From NCBI RefSeq assembly GCF_033115175.1, contig NC_084836.1:69239297-69303296 (forward strand): DNA of 64,000 bases. The letters are read 5' to 3'. Within the stretch, counting starts at the first letter, position 1, and each line of letters begins with the position of its first letter. Positions 18,873 to 31,477 of the stretch are shown here, piece by piece. The DNA comes from Lepus europaeus. Its lineage: Eukaryota; Chordata; Mammalia; Lagomorpha; Leporidae. The position numbers and the translations under genes were made by a program. Below the pieces are notes generated by a model. That model searched no databases and was not told the DNA's origin. It saw only the letters and a program-made list of their open reading frames with translations.

Positions 18873-19554
18873 TTCTTTCTTTCTTTTTTACCCAGAAACC
18901 TTTTATTTAATGTATATAAACTTCATGAATTACATAAATACAACTTTAGAAACATAGTAATTCTTCCCACTCTACCCACTGTCCCACCTGTACTCCCACC
19001 CTTCTTCCTCTTCCTCCTCCTATTCCCATTCCTATTTTTTACTAAGATATATTTCAAATTAACTTTACACACATAAGATTAACTTTATAATAAGTAAGGA
19101 GTTCGACAAACAACATGAAAAAAAAAAAAAAACTGTTCCTCAACAGTCAAGACAAGGGCTATTCAAAGTCATCACATCTCAAAGTGTCAATTTCACTTCT
19201 ATAGAAGTGAACTTCTATATAAAACTCTTTTCATATGCTGATTTAATTTCCTTTGGGTTAATTTCCAGGAGTGGGATGGCTAAAGCATATGGTAGGTCTA
19301 CTTTCAGGTTTCTGAGGTATCTCCATACTGTCTTCCACAGTAGCTGTACCTGTTTACATTCCCACCAACAGTGGATTAGAGTACCTTTTCCCCCACATCC
19401 TTGGCAGCATTTGTTTTTTGTTGGTTTCTGTATGAAAGCGATTCTAACTGGGGTGAGGTGAAACCTCATTGTGGTTTTGATTTGCATTTCTCTGATGGCT
19501 AATGATCCTGAGCATTTTTTCATGTGTCTGTTGGCCATTTGAATTTCCTCTTTT

Positions 19555-19896
19555 TTATTTTTTAATTTTTTAAAAAAATTTTTTTGACAGAGTGGACAGT
19601 GAGAGAGAAAGACAGAGAGAAAAGTCTTCCTTTGCCGTTGGTTCACCCTCCAATGGCCGCCACGGCCAGCGCGCTGCGCTGATCCAAAGCCAGGAGCCAG
19701 ATGCTTCTCCTGGTCTCCCATGGGGTGCAGGGCCCAAGCACTTGGGTCATCCTCCACTGCACTCCCAGGCCACAGCAGAGAGCTGGCCTGGAAGAGGGGC
19801 AACCGGGACAGAATCTGGTGCCCCGACAGGGACTAGAACCTGGTGTGCCGGCGCCGCAAGGTGGAGGATTAGCCTATTGAGCCTCGGCGCCGGCCC
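19555..19896 (-). mobile_element. CSINE, young type
   Basis: Perfect target duplication gaatttcctctttt (19541-19554 and 19897-19910). Confidence 0.93.
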
Positions 19897-20362
19897 GAAT
19901 TTCCTCTTTTGAAAAATGCCTGTTCAAGACCATTGCCCGTTTCTTAACTGGATTGTTGTTTGTTGTTGAATCTTGAGCTCCTTACAGATACTAATCTATA
20001 AGTCCCACTTGTTCCATTGAATGTTCTTTCTGATGTGTTGTTAGATTCGATTAGCTAGCATTTTGTTGAGGATTTTTGCAAATATGTTCATCGGGGATTT
20101 GGTCTATAGTTTTCCTTCTCTGTTGTATATTTTCTGGCTTAGGAATTAAGGTATGCTATCTTCATAGAAGTAGTTTTGGAGGATTCCTTCCCTTTCAGTT
20201 ATTTTGAGTAACTTGAGAAGAATTGGAATTAGTTCTTCTTTAAATATCTGGTAGAATTAGCAGGGAAGCCATACAGTCCTGATCTTTTCTTTGTTGGGAG
20301 GGTCTTTATTACTGACTCAGTCTCTGTCTTGGTTATTGATCTGTTTAAGTTTTCTATGTCTT

Positions 20363-20684
20363 TTTTTTTAAAGATTTATTTATTTATTTGAAAGTTGGAG
20401 TTACACAGAGAGAGAAGAAGAGGCAGAGAGAGAGTAGTCTTCCATCTGCTGGTTCACTCCCCAGATGGCTGCAATGGCTGGAGCTGTGCTGATCTGAAGC
20501 CAGGAGCCAGGAGCTTCTTCCTGGTCTCCCATGTGGGTACAGGGGCTCAAGGTCTTGGGCCATCCTCTACTGCTTTCCCAGGCCTTAGCAGGGAGCTGGA
20601 TCGGAAGTGGAGCAATCAGGTCTCGAACCAATGCTTATATGGGATGCTGGCGCTTCAAGCCTGCTGTGCCACAGCACTGGCCCC
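20363..20684 (-). mobile_element. CSINE, older type
   Basis: From the T-run and 'agatttatttatttatttga' to 'cagcactggcccc'; flanks agttttctatgtct / agttttctatatct are the duplication. Confidence 0.9.
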
Positions 20685-21502
20685 AGTTTTCTATATCTTG
20701 ATGACTCAATTTTGGCAGATTTTATGTGTCTAGGATTCTATACATTTTTTTCAGGTTCTCAAATTTTTTGGAATACAACTCTTTGTAGTAACTCTTGATG
20801 ATTCTATTTCCGTTGAACCTATTTTTGCATTTATTTTTTAATCTCTGAATTTATTGTTTTGTGTTTTCTCCCTTTTTTTTCTTTTGGTTAGTTCAGCCAA
20901 TGGTGTATCAATTTTGTCCATTTTTTTCAAAAAGCTCTTCATTTCACTATATTTTGTTAATTTTTTGTTTCAATTTTGTTTATTTCTTGTCTAATTTTAA
21001 TTCCTTTCCTCCTACTAATTTTAGATTTGGTTCCTTTTTTTGCCTTCCTAGGTCTTTGAGATGCACTGATAGCTCTTTTATTTGGTAACTTTCCATCCCT
21101 CTTAACACTGCTTTTCCTGTGTCCCATAAGTTTGATATGCTGTTTTGTTGCCTTCAATCATTTCCAAAAATTTTCTGATTTCTCTTTTGGCTTCTTCTAT
21201 GAACCATTGTTAATTTGGGAGCATGTTTTTCAACCTCCATGTGTTTGAATTGGTTCTTGTTAGTTTGCACTTAATTTCATTGTGGTCAGAGACGATGCAT
21301 GGTTTCTACCCTGATAAAGTTCTGTACACTGATGAAAAGAATGTGTTTTCTACAGCTCCAGGATGAAAAGATGTTTAAATATCAGTTAGGTTAATTTGGT
21401 TCATAGTGTCAGTTAGCTCTGTTGTTTCTTTTTTGTTGATTTTCTGTCTGGTTGATCTTTCCATTAATTAAAGTGGGGTGTTGAAGTCCCCCATTACTAT
21501 TT

Positions 21503-21823
21503 TTATTAAAGATTTATTTATTTGAAGGTCAGGGTTACACAGAGAAGGAGAGGCAGAGAAAGAGAGAGAGAGGTCTTCCATCCACTGGTTCACTCCCCAG
21601 TTGGCCACAATTGCCGGAGATGCTCTGATCCAAAGCCACAAGCCAGGAGCTTCTTCCGTGTCTCCCATGTGGGGCCCAAGCACTTGGGCCATCTTCTATT
21701 GCTTTCCTAGGCCGTAGCAGAGAGCCAGATTGGAAGTGAAGCAGCCTGGACTGGAACCAGCACCCATATGGGATGTTGACACTGCAGGCGGTGGCTTTAC
21801 GCACTACACCACAGCACCGCCGC
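21503..21823 (-). mobile_element. CSINE, older type
   Basis: Duplication cccccattactatt on both sides; a C-run (21824-21835) has expanded at the right junction. Confidence 0.88.
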
Positions 21824-22647
21824 CCCCCCCCCCCATTACTATTGAATTGGAGTCTATGTCTTCCTTTAGATCCATTAACATTTGTTTTAATTAATAATGC
21901 CCCCAGGGATTGGGTTCATATACATTTATTATAGTCATATCTTCGTGTTGAATTGATCCCTTAATCATTACATAGTGCCCTTCTTTGTCTCTTTTAACAG
22001 TTTTTGTGTTAGTCTATTTTGTCTGATATTAGGATGGCTACACCAGCTCTTTGCTTTCCATTAGCATGGAATCTCTTTTTCTATCCTTTCACTTTCAGTC
22101 TGCATGTATCTTTGTTGGTAAAGTATATTTCTCGTAGGCATAAAATCGATGGGTCTTTTTTAAAATCCATTCAGCTGTTTTGTATCTTTTTATTGGAGAA
22201 TTTAGGCCATTTACATTCAAGATTACTATTGATAACTTACGATGTTGTCCTGCCATTTTTCCATTAATATTCCTATTGTTTACTTTTATTGGGGATTTTC
22301 CACCTTCACATTCTTTCATAATGATGACTTTCTTTCTGTATTTCTGTGTGTAGCGCATCTTTAAGCATCTTTAATAAGGTTGGACAAATGGTGACAAATT
22401 CTTTCAGTTTCTCTTTGCTATGGAAGGTCTTTATTTCACATTCATTCATAAATGAGAGCTTTGTAGGGTACAATATTATGAGTTGACAGGTTTTCTTTTC
22501 TGTTAAGACATGGACCTTGTCTCTCCATTCTCTACTAGCCTGTATAGCTTCTATTTAGAAGTCAGCTGTGAGTGTAATTGAGATCCTCTGAAATTAATCT
22601 GGCATTTGTCTCATGTACATTTTAGAATATTTTCTTTATTTTTTTAT

Positions 22648-23018
22648 CTTTTTTTTAAGATTTATTTTATTTATTTGAAAGACAGAGTTACAGAGAGAGA
22701 GCTAGAGAGAGTGAGAGAGCGAGAGAGCGAGAGAGCGAGAGAGAGAAAGAGAGAGAGAAAGGTCTTCCATCCAATGGTTCACTGTGCAATTGGCCACAAC
22801 AGCCAGAGCTGAGCTGATCTTGAGCCAGGAGCCAGGAGCTCCTTCCGGGTCTCCCACATGGGTGCAGGGATCCAAGGACTTGGCCATCTTCCACTGCTCT
22901 CCCAGGCCATAGCAGAGAGCTGGATCAGAAGTAGAGCAGCCAGGACTTGAACTGGTGCCCATATGGGATGCTGGTGCTGCAGGCTTGGGCTTTAACTCAC
23001 TGCACCACAGCACCAGCC
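22648..23018 (-). mobile_element. CSINE, older type, expanded GA tract
   Basis: 'tttttaagatttattttatt' to 'cagcaccagcca', with a long GAGA/GAGC tract at 22695-22760. Confidence 0.9.
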
Positions 23019-23435
23019 ACTTGTTTATGTTTTACTGATGAAAGTTTGACTACAATGTGTCATGATGAAATTCTCTTCTGGTCATGTCTATGAGGAATTC
23101 TGTGTGCCACATGTACTTGGGTGACCCTTTCTTTCTCCAATTAGGGAAGTTTTCTGTTATTATTTCACTGAATAAGCCTTCTAATTCTCTGTTTCTAAAC
23201 CTTCAGGAACTCCTCAGACCCATATGTTGGTTCATTTGTTCATTTGATAGTATCCCGTACATGTTTTTAATTTTTCTGATTCTCTCTGTTTTTTGTTTTT
23301 TGTTTTTTTTTTGGTCTTATTGAAAAACTTCCAAATTTGTCTTCTAGCTCGAGTATTGTTTCTGCTGCCTTACCAAGTCTGTTGTTAAGGCTTTCCGGTA
23401 TATTTTTATTTGACGATGCTGAATTCATAATTTCT

Positions 23436-23782
23436 TTTTTTTTTTTTTTTGACAGGCAGAGTGGACAGTGAGAGAGAGAGAGACAGAGAGAAAGGTCTTC
23501 CTTTTTCCATTGGTTCACCCCCCAATGGCCGCTGTGGCCAGTGGGCTGTAGCCAGCGCACTGCGCTGATCTGAAGCCAGAAGCCAGGTGCTTCTCCTGGT
23601 CTCCCATGTGGGTGCAGGGCCCAAGGACCTGGGCCATCCTCCACTGCACTCCTGGGCCACAGCAGAGAGCTGGCCTGGAAGAGGAGCGACCGGGACAGAA
23701 TTCGGCACCCCGACCAGGACTAGAACCTGGGGTGCCAGTGCTGCAGGCAGAGGGTTAGCCTATTGAGCCATGGCGCTGGCCT
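23436..23782 (-). mobile_element. CSINE, young type
   Basis: T-run to 'atggcgctggcc'; flanks ctgaattcataatttct / ctgaattcatactttct. Confidence 0.92.
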
Positions 23783-24243
23783 GAATTCATACTTTCTAAT
23801 AGTTTCCTTAATTTCAACAAAATCGGATTTTTATGGGAAAAGTTTTCATTCATATCATGTATGAATAGAATTCGTTAATTTGCTTCTCATTGCTTCTAAG
23901 TAATCCTATGACTAATCTTTTTAATTTCCTTTCAGGCATTTCTTCCATCTCTTCATTTTCACATTCTAATGTTGAAGCATTGTGTTCCTTTGTGGGTGTT
24001 CCTTTTATTCTTACTTCTTGAATTTCTGCATCTATTTTTAGACATTTGTGGAGATACTTGTTGGTTTTTGCTTCTGATGGCTTTTATCTTAGAACTATGC
24101 TTCTGTGGCTTAGTAGAATGTCTGTCCTTTCAGTGAATACTGAAGGGTGTGTGCTGGGTGTGGCCAAGGAGCTCTGGTCTGCACTCCAGGATGGGGCAGG
24201 TGTTCAGGGTACACCCAAGCTGGGCATGATAGGTATCTTCTTC

Positions 24244-24592
24244 TTCTTCTTCTTTTTTTTTTTTGACAGGCAGAGTGGACAGTGAGAGAGAGACAGAGAG
24301 AAAGGTCTTCCCTTTGCCGTTGGTTCACCCTCCAATGGCCGCCGTGGTAGGCGCACTGCAGCCGGTGCACCGCGCTGATCCGATGGCAGGAGCCAGGTGC
24401 TTATCCTGGTCTCCCATGCAGGTGCAGGGCCCAAGCACTTGGGCCATCCTCCACTGCACTCCCTGGCCACAGCAGAGAGCTGGCCTGGAAGAGGGGCAAC
24501 CAGGACAGGATCGGTGCCCCGACCGGGACTAGAACCTGGTGTGCCGGCGCCGCAAGGCGGAGGATTAGCCTAGTGAGCCGCGGTGCTGGCCT
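24244..24592 (-). mobile_element. CSINE, young type
   Basis: Flanks gataggtatcttctt (24229-24243 and 24593 on) are the duplication; a TTC repeat precedes the T-run. Confidence 0.92.
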
Positions 24593-25029
24593 GATAGGTA
24601 TCTTCTTAACAAAATCCAGGGTGTGGTCACCTCTGCTGGCAGAATCACACCCTCACCTTTCAGTGGGTGCAATTCTCATCCGTGCTTCTGCATGAGCTGC
24701 ACAGAGGAGTTGTTCTGTCCTCAGTGTGAGCATGGATCCCACAGCAGTGACCCACTGCAGGCAGTCAGGGAGCTCTGAACATGTCGAGCCACAGGCAGTG
24801 GTTGCCCAGAGGCCCAGCTACACCCTGCACCCTCCTCATGCAGTCTCAGGGTTCTCACAGAGTGATCACACATGGGGTGCAGAGGATCTGCTACATTCTG
24901 CTAGCCTGTCCCATACACAGGAAGCTGAGATGTTCTCAGAACCAGATGCCTGTGGGTGCTCTGCCTAGGCAGTTTGATCCCCCAAGTCTGTGATATGTTC
25001 AGAGCCTGGGGGCACCTCACAGTCCTATG

Positions 25030-25420
25030 TGCATATTTTCCCCAGCAGGCACCACAAACTGCTTGAACTACAGGTGCTGGTTCTCAGCAACGCTTTGATC
25101 AAGAACTTCTCAAGTTGGGGTTGGAGTCAACACAGGTCACCCTGCATCCCGGTGGGTAGAACTTGAAGTTGGTCCCGGTGCCACAGCCCACCTCCAGCAG
25201 GGACAGCTTCCCAGAGGGGCCTGCAAACTCCTGCAGGGTACTGAAGAGCTCCCGCCTCTTGCTTGCCATCTGTTTGTTGTACATCACAGAAAACTTCACC
25301 ATGAAGTAGGGGAACCATTTTTTTGCAGAACCAGTTCCACATGCCCAGGAAATGTAGCACATACATGGGAAATGTCAGAGTGCAAACAACCAGCCGCAGG
25401 ATTAATATAGTAATATCCAT
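25030..25420 (-). pseudogene. METTL7A: METTL7A-like exon 1, broken
   Basis: The ATG at 25420 begins MDITILILRLVVCTLTFPMY, the hydrophobic membrane-anchoring N-terminus of METTL7A. The methyltransferase SAM-binding motif LLEVGCGTGTNF and PPGCRVTCVDSNPN follow. Damage: a 7-A run near 25319-25325 adds one base and shifts the frame; a base is missing just after the NPN codons near 25118; another is missing about 15 bases later; and a TAG stop replaces a Gln codon near 25068. Homology stops near 25030, where L1-like sequence begins, so the rest of exon 1 and its splice donor are lost. The methyl-transfer domain could not be made. Partner of the exon at 5260-5496. Confidence 0.88.
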
Positions 25421-25860
25421 CCTGTGGGAGGGAAAAAATAACCTAATCAACAGTTACAGACTTGCCTTCTTTAATTGCCAGTAGGTCATAGACCCTTGAT
25501 CCTGCTCCAGATCCAGTCAGCAACAGAGGAAAGAACTGGCTGTTCTGGGTAAATGGAGCTCAAATCAGTTCAGGGGCAAGCAGCCCATTCTGCTCAATTA
25601 ATAGTCCTTTGGCAGAAGTTGATTCGTAGCTTAGTTTTCTGAGTGAAATGACAATGGTCTCAGCTTTTCCTTATAAGGAAAAGCTGGAGTTTATGTACGC
25701 AGAGTTCCGACACCCCACCCAGGTCCTCCAGTGACTTCTACAAAGAAAACAGAATCTGTGAACAGAGCCTGGTTCAAACTAAAGCAGAGGTGGCTGCCAA
25801 GGCCCCTTTATCATAACGTCTCACTTCTCCTGTCTCCAGCCTTTAAGCCCTGTTTTTTTC
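25421..25860. other. Upstream flank of METTL7A-like exon 1
   Basis: 'cccacag' directly before the ATG resembles a splice acceptor, so the 5' UTR may lie further upstream. No repeat or promoter recognised. Confidence 0.35.
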
Positions 25861-27439
25861 TCCCAAAGAAATCTTTTATTTAATAAGTGCAAATTTCATA
25901 AGTACAATTTTAGGAATATAGTGATTCTTCCCACCATACCCACCCTCCCACTCTCACTCATACCCCACCTCCTCCTCCTCCCCATCCCAATCCCAGTCTC
26001 ATTCTCCATTAAGATTCACTTTCAATTAACTTTATACACAGAAGACCAACTCTATACTAAGTAAAGCTTTCAACAATTTGCACACATAGGCACAAGAAAA
26101 AAAAAACCTGTTTGAGAACAACTTTTACAGTTAATTCTCATTATACAACTCATTGAGGACAGAAGTCCTGCATGGGAAGCTAGTGCACAGTGACTCCTGT
26201 CATTAATTTAAGAATTAACACTCTTATGTATGACATCAGTGATCACCTGAGGCACTTGACATGAGGTGCCAAGGCTATGGAAGATTGAATCCACGATCTC
26301 CGTCAATATTTAGTCAAGGCCATAAGCAAAATAGAAGTTCTCTTCTTCTTTCAAAGAAAATTGCATCCTTAATTGATGGTCACTTCTTTCCACTGGGCCA
26401 TCTCTCACAAGATCCTTCACATAGGATTTTTTTGTGTGTGTGTGACAGGATCTTGGATTTCCATGCCTGAAATGCTCTCACAGGATTTTCAGCCATACCA
26501 GAATGCCTTAAGGGCTGATTCTGAGGTCAGAGTGCTGTTTAAAGTGATTGTCATTCTATCTGCTCTGTGGACTGCCTCCCATGTTGGAACATTCTCTCCT
26601 TTTTAATTCAATCTATTATTATTACCAGACATTTGATCTTGTTTATGTGATCCCTTTAACACTTAATCCTAGATTTATGATCACTTTAACATTTAAGATG
26701 GCATTTTTACCACCAAGCTTAATGGGCTTTGGGGTCCCATGACAAATTTTAAATTGTACCCTTAGAAGTAAGTCTGTAGGCAGAACTATACAGCTTTACA
26801 GTTATAAACTTCCTCCTTCCTCTCTTATTCTCACTGTTATTTTTTACTGAGATCTATTTTCAATTGACTTTATACACATATGATTAACTCTATGTTAAGT
26901 AAAGGATTCAACAAATAGTATGAAGAAGAGAAAAAAAACTGTTCCTCAACAGTCAAGATAAGGGCTGTTCAAGTCATTGCTTCTCAACATGTCAATTTCA
27001 TTTCTACAGGTTGCCTATGTGCTCTATTAGTTGTCTCAGGTCAGGGAGAACATAGAGTATTTGTCCCTTTGGGATTGGCTTATTTCACTAAGTATTATGT
27101 TTTCCAGATTCATCCATTCTGTAGCAAAACACTGGATTTCATTTTTTACCACTGTGTAGTATTCTAGAGTACATATCCTATAATTTCTCTATCCAGTCTT
27201 CAGTTGATGGGCATTTAGGTTGATTGCATGTCTTAGCTATTGTGAATGGAACTACAATAAACATGGCGGGGGGGGGCAGGTAATTCTTTTATTTGCTGAT
27301 TTCATTTCCCTTGGGAAATTCCCAGGAGTGGGATGGTTGGGTCATATGGTAGGTGTATATTCAGATTTCTGAGTACTCCATACTGTCTTCCATAGTGGTT
27401 TTACCAGTTTACATTCCCACCAACAGTGAATTAGGATAC
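25861..27439 (-). mobile_element. L1 3' UTR and ORF2 end, left part
   Basis: Antisense L1 tail (25861-26290) followed by the proximal 3' UTR (26290-26760) and then a second tail-like segment and ORF2 end (26770-27435). It is interrupted by the solo LTR at 27440. The 26290-26760 part shows what normally precedes the tail and is absent from the composite element. Confidence 0.75.
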
Positions 27440-27875
27440 TGTTGTGCCCAGATTGTTAGATCCCTGCAGAGACCCCCAGAAAGTTGATCACACCAAACTG
27501 CAAAATCCTGAACTGCAAAAGCAAGGTTTATTCTGGAGTACAAGCCGCGACAGGGACCCCAGACAACCAACCGACGCAGCAGAGGAAGGAGTAAGGCCCC
27601 AGTCTTTGTTTGGGAGAGTTTTTAAAGGAAAAAAGGGCTTCATTAGCAGGAAAAAAAGAGTTACATACAGCATGGAAGCTTTGGGTACAGGGAGTTACTT
27701 TGTTTAGCAATCTCTACTGTGCTGTCCTTGGTCTACCAAGCTAGCTGCCCCTGGTAAGCTTTGATATCCCCGGAATGCCTGAATGCCTGCTTTTACAAGG
27801 ACTTGGGTCTGCTATGGGAAACGGAGGCTGCTTTTTTTATTGTTTTAAAATGGAGTCACTTTGGCTCTTCAATAC
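27436..27875 (-). mobile_element. Solo LTR, ERV1-type
   Basis: 432-bp LTR (27440-27871) with TG...CA ends and a 4-bp duplication ATAC (27436-27439, 27872-27875). On the minus strand, AGAATAAACC gives the polyadenylation signal near 27533-27527, followed by a short R/U5. The 4-bp duplication and structure fit a gammaretrovirus-like class I element. No internal region remains, so homologous recombination between LTRs probably removed it. Confidence 0.85.
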
Positions 27876-29535
27876 CATTTTCCCACATCCTCACCAGCAT
27901 TTGTTGTTTCTTGATTTCTGTATGAGAGGTATTCTAACTGGGGTGAAGTGAAACCTCATTGTGGTTTTGAGTTGAATTTCCCTGACAGTTAGTGATCCTG
28001 AGCATTTTTTCATGTGTCTGTTGGCCATTTGGATTTCCTCTTTAGAAAAATGTCTGCTGAAATCCTTGGCCCATTTCTTAACTTCGTTGTTTGTTTTGTT
28101 GTGGAGTTTCTTGATCTCTTTATATATTCTGGATTTTTTAAAAAAGATTTATTTATTTGAAAGTCAGAGTTACACATAGAGAGAGGAGAGGAGAGGCAGA
28201 GAGAGAGAGAGACCTTCCATCTGCTGATTCACTCCCCAATTGACCACAACGGCCAGAGCTGCACCGATCCAAAGCCAGGAGCCAGGAGCTTCTTCTGGGT
28301 CTCCAATGTGGGTGCAGGGCCCCAAGGACTTGGGCCATCTTCTACTGCTTTCCTGGGCCCTAGCAGAGAGCTGGATTGGAAGTGGAGCAGCCGGGACTTG
28401 AACCAGTGCCCATATGGAATGCTGAACTTCAGGCCAGGGCATTAACCTGCTGCGCCACAGTGCCGGCCCCGATATTCTGGATGTTAATCCTTGAATTTCT
28501 CCCATTCTGTCGGTTGCCTCTTCACTTTCTTGAGTGTTTCTTTTGCAGTACAGAAGCATCTCAATTTGATGTAATCCCATTGTTAACTCTGGCTTTGATT
28601 GCCTGTGCCTCTGGGGTCTTTCCCAAGAACTCTTTGCATGTGCTAATGTCTTACAGAGTTTCCCCAATGTTCTCTAATAATCTGATGGTATCAGGTCATA
28701 GATGGAGGTCTTTTTGTGTAAGGCATAAGACAGAGGCCTTGCTGCATGCTTCTGCATGTGGAGATTCCGTTTTCCCAGCACCATTTGTGAAGAGACTGTC
28801 CTTTCTCCAGGAATGTGTTTTTTGCCCCTTGGTTTTTTTATCAGTTGGTTGTAGATGCTTGGATTGATTTCTGGGTTTTCTGTTCTTTTCCATTGGGCTA
28901 TCTGTTTTTGTAGCACTATCTGGCTGTTTTGATTATAACTGCCTTGTAGTATTTCTTGAAATCTGGTATTGTGATGCCTCTGGCACACATGCCTCCCACA
29001 GTCATGAACACCCAGCCCCTAGTCTGTTTTCCCCACGGGACTCAGGAGTCTCCGCTTGGCTGTTGGCATGTGCAGACATGAGCTGGCACAGTTGTTACAT
29101 ATTTCAAAAATGGTGCCTGCATTCTATCAGCTTGTTACAGGATGCAGTAGCAGGGTGATCTGAGAGAGAGAAAACATGCCCCCCCCCTTTGTTTTTTCTC
29201 TCTAGTTTGGCGGGTACACTATACCCCACAGGGCTCCAAGCTGGATTCCCTCCAGGCTCTTCCTGCAGCTTTTTTGCCCGTGGGTTGGGCTGCAGTCTGT
29301 CTCACCTCATTCTCCAACACTGGTGGGGAGGCTCCCAGCTGCTGGGGTCCTGAATTGTGGGCATCTATGCCTCCATGCAGGGCCACTGTATCCCTCCAAT
29401 TTGCATAGAGTTTCCTCTGCTGTTTTCTCCCCAACTCTTCCCTGAGACTGCACTCTCTCTGCTTTTTTAAAGCTATCTTCTCCTAGACTAGAGCAGCAAG
29501 CTCCCTCCCAACTCCACCATCTTAATCTCCCTGTT
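27876..29535 (-). mobile_element. L1 ORF2 part and 5' UTR, right part
   Basis: ORF2 C-terminal homology continues to about 28980, then jumps directly to GC-rich L1 5' UTR (28990-29535), so the middle of the element is deleted. Confidence 0.75.
28139..28470 (-). mobile_element. CSINE, older type
   Basis: 'aaaagatttatttatttgaa' to 'cacagtgccggcccc'; flanked by 'atattctgga' on both sides. Confidence 0.9.
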
Positions 29536-29699
29536 TAAACTAATCCCTGTTTTTCAAAAAAGGAAGTGAAAGGACATTCCTACTTGGCTATGGTCAACAA
29601 GAATCCTGTGTTTGACACTCCAGGCTGAGGCTATCAGATGTTAATAACTTAATAAGAGGATTATGTTAAACTCACTGTTTGGGGCCTGTCCATTTTTAT

Positions 29700-29791
29700 T
29701 TTTTAGATTTTTTAAAGATGTATTTACTTATTTGAAAGGCAGAGTAATAGAGAGAGGGAGAATCAGAGAGAAAGAGAGAGAGACAGAGAAG

Positions 29792-29822
<31 letters not shown>

Positions 29823-30052
29823 TCCATCTGGTGGTTCCCTTGCCCAGCTGGCCACAATGGCCAGGACTGGGCCAGGCCAAAGCCAGGAGCCAGGAACTTT
29901 ATCCAGGTCTCCCCCATGGGTGGATAGCACCCAAACACTTGGGACATCTTCCAGTGCTATTCCCACGCCATTATCAGTAAGCTGGATTGGAAGTGAAGCA
30001 TCTGGGACATGAACCAGCACCCATCTGGGATGTTGACATTGCAGGTGCCTGC
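29700..30052 (-). mobile_element. CSINE, older type, expanded GA repeat
   Basis: 'tttaaagatgtatttactta' followed by a (GA)n tract (29750-29818) and the diverged C-repeat body. Confidence 0.85.
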
Positions 30053-30589
30053 CCCCCAAACCTTTTAAAGGACAAGTATTAAGCTTCAGATTGTGCACAA
30101 GGACTGCAATACTCAGCAAATTTAGATGAAAACAATTCTCACAGTGTTCAGATTTGGGAGCCTAAAGGATCATAAAATAGTGTCAAGCATCCATCTGTTT
30201 CTAACAGGAAAGCCTGGGCTTTAGGGTGGCTAGAGAACATAGACATTTTAAAGTAATGGTGACATTTACTTTTTTTAACTGGTGGTGGTTGCAGGGACTG
30301 CTGTCCTATTATTTGTTGTACTCTGCATGTAAACACTCTACCCCGTTTTCTAACAGCTTTTTGAGGTGGAATGGACATAGAATAAGCATTCCCTGTTTCA
30401 TGTGCACAGTTTGGGAAGTCTTGACATAGGTTTGCACTTATGAAACCATTGCTTCGCTCAGAGATGCACATATCCATCACTCCCAAAACTTCCTCTTGCC
30501 CCTTTGAGCGTCTCCCTCCTGCCTTCCTCATCCCAGAGCTACCAGTAGCCTGTTTTCTGTCACTAGAGATTAATTGAGATTTTCTGGAT
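30053..30589. other. Unique non-coding sequence
   Basis: No gene or repeat recognised; the 210-codon minus-strand frame here is largely non-repetitive but extends into the SINE and resembles no protein I know. Confidence 0.35.
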
Positions 30590-30905
30590 ATTTTTAATTT
30601 ATTTATTTGACAGGTAGAGTTACAGTGAGAGAGAGACAGAGAGAAAGGTCTTCCTTCCATTGATTCACTCCCCAAATGGCCGCCACAGCCGCCGCTGCAC
30701 CAATCCGAAGCCAGGAGCCAGGCACTTCCTCCTGGTCTCCCACAGGGTGCAGGGGCCCAATTACCCGGGCCATCCTCCACTGCCCTCCTGGGTCATAGCA
30801 GAGAGCTGGACTGGAAGAGGAGCAACCGGGACTAGAATCTGGCACCCATACGGGATGCTGGCACCACAGGCGGAGGATCAACAAAGTGAACCACAGCGCT
30901 GGCCC
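30590..30905 (-). mobile_element. CSINE
   Basis: 'ttatttgacaggtagagtta' to 'accacagcgctggcccc', with flanks agattttct on both sides. Confidence 0.9.
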
Positions 30906-31268
30906 CAGATTTTCTGTTTTATGTAAATGGAATCATATAGTACACATGTTCTTTGGTGTGTTTCACTCAGCATCATTGTTTTTAGAGTTGCCCATGTTGC
31001 ATGTATCAATCATTTTTATTGCTCTTATATGTAATACAACACATAGCAGAACTGCACTGAATGGGTGTGTAGCACTTTGTTTATCCATTCTTCTGTTGAT
31101 GATGGCTTTTTAGGTTGCTTCTGATTTGAAGCTAGCACTGATTAAGCTGCTGTGGATATTAGTGTATGATTTTTGTATGCACCTGTATTTTCCCTTTTCC
31201 TGGATTAATATCCATGTGTAAAGTGTGTGGATCTTAGGGCATGTGTATATTTAACTTTTTAAGAAACT
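30906..31268 (-). mobile_element. Old L1-like fragment
   Basis: Diverged antisense 3'-end sequence ('tggaatcatatagtacac', 'tttatccattcttctgttga') typical of old mammalian L1 tails. Confidence 0.5.
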
Positions 31269-31269
31269 G

Positions 31270-31477
31270 TGTAGGCCTGGCACTGTGACTCAGTGGGTTA
31301 AGCCATGGCCTGCACTACCAGCATCCCATTGAATTACCTATAGAGGTAGTCTTAGGTCAAATTCAATCTAATAGAACAGCAAAAATGAACAACAACAACA
31401 ACAAAAAATACTTAGATAACATTAGCAAATGGGATGCCAGCAGAGGTTTTACCGATCACATCACAGTGCCAGCCCCA
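31270..31477 (+). mobile_element. CSINE fragments around an AAC-rich insert
   Basis: A SINE head (31272-31335) and a SINE-like end (31430-31477) flank about 90 bases of unrelated A-rich sequence. Confidence 0.45.

Larger units (their letters stand above)
18880..25029 (-). mobile_element. Old near-full-length L1, broken by six SINEs
   Basis: Antisense order runs from 3' UTR (18880-19230) through ORF2 C-terminus (19250-19990), ORF2 RT/endonuclease region (20000-22200) and ORF1 (about 22350-24010) to 5' UTR-like sequence up to about 25029, which abuts METTL7A exon 1. All frames are decayed; part of ORF2 is missing near 19990. Six SINEs are listed separately. Confidence 0.75.

Noticed and set aside
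22690-22770. GA-rich tracts as regulatory GAGA elements
   Set aside because: They are the normal (GA)n part of CSINE tails, expanded by slippage.
25318-25325. The A-run frameshift in METTL7A exon 1 as a sequencing error in a live gene
   Set aside because: Two more indels, a nonsense codon and the loss of the exon end make decay far more likely.
28674-28988. 104-codon minus-strand frame as a host protein
   Set aside because: It is a surviving piece of L1 ORF2 (KKPRGKKHIPGERTV-type sequence in an L1 context).
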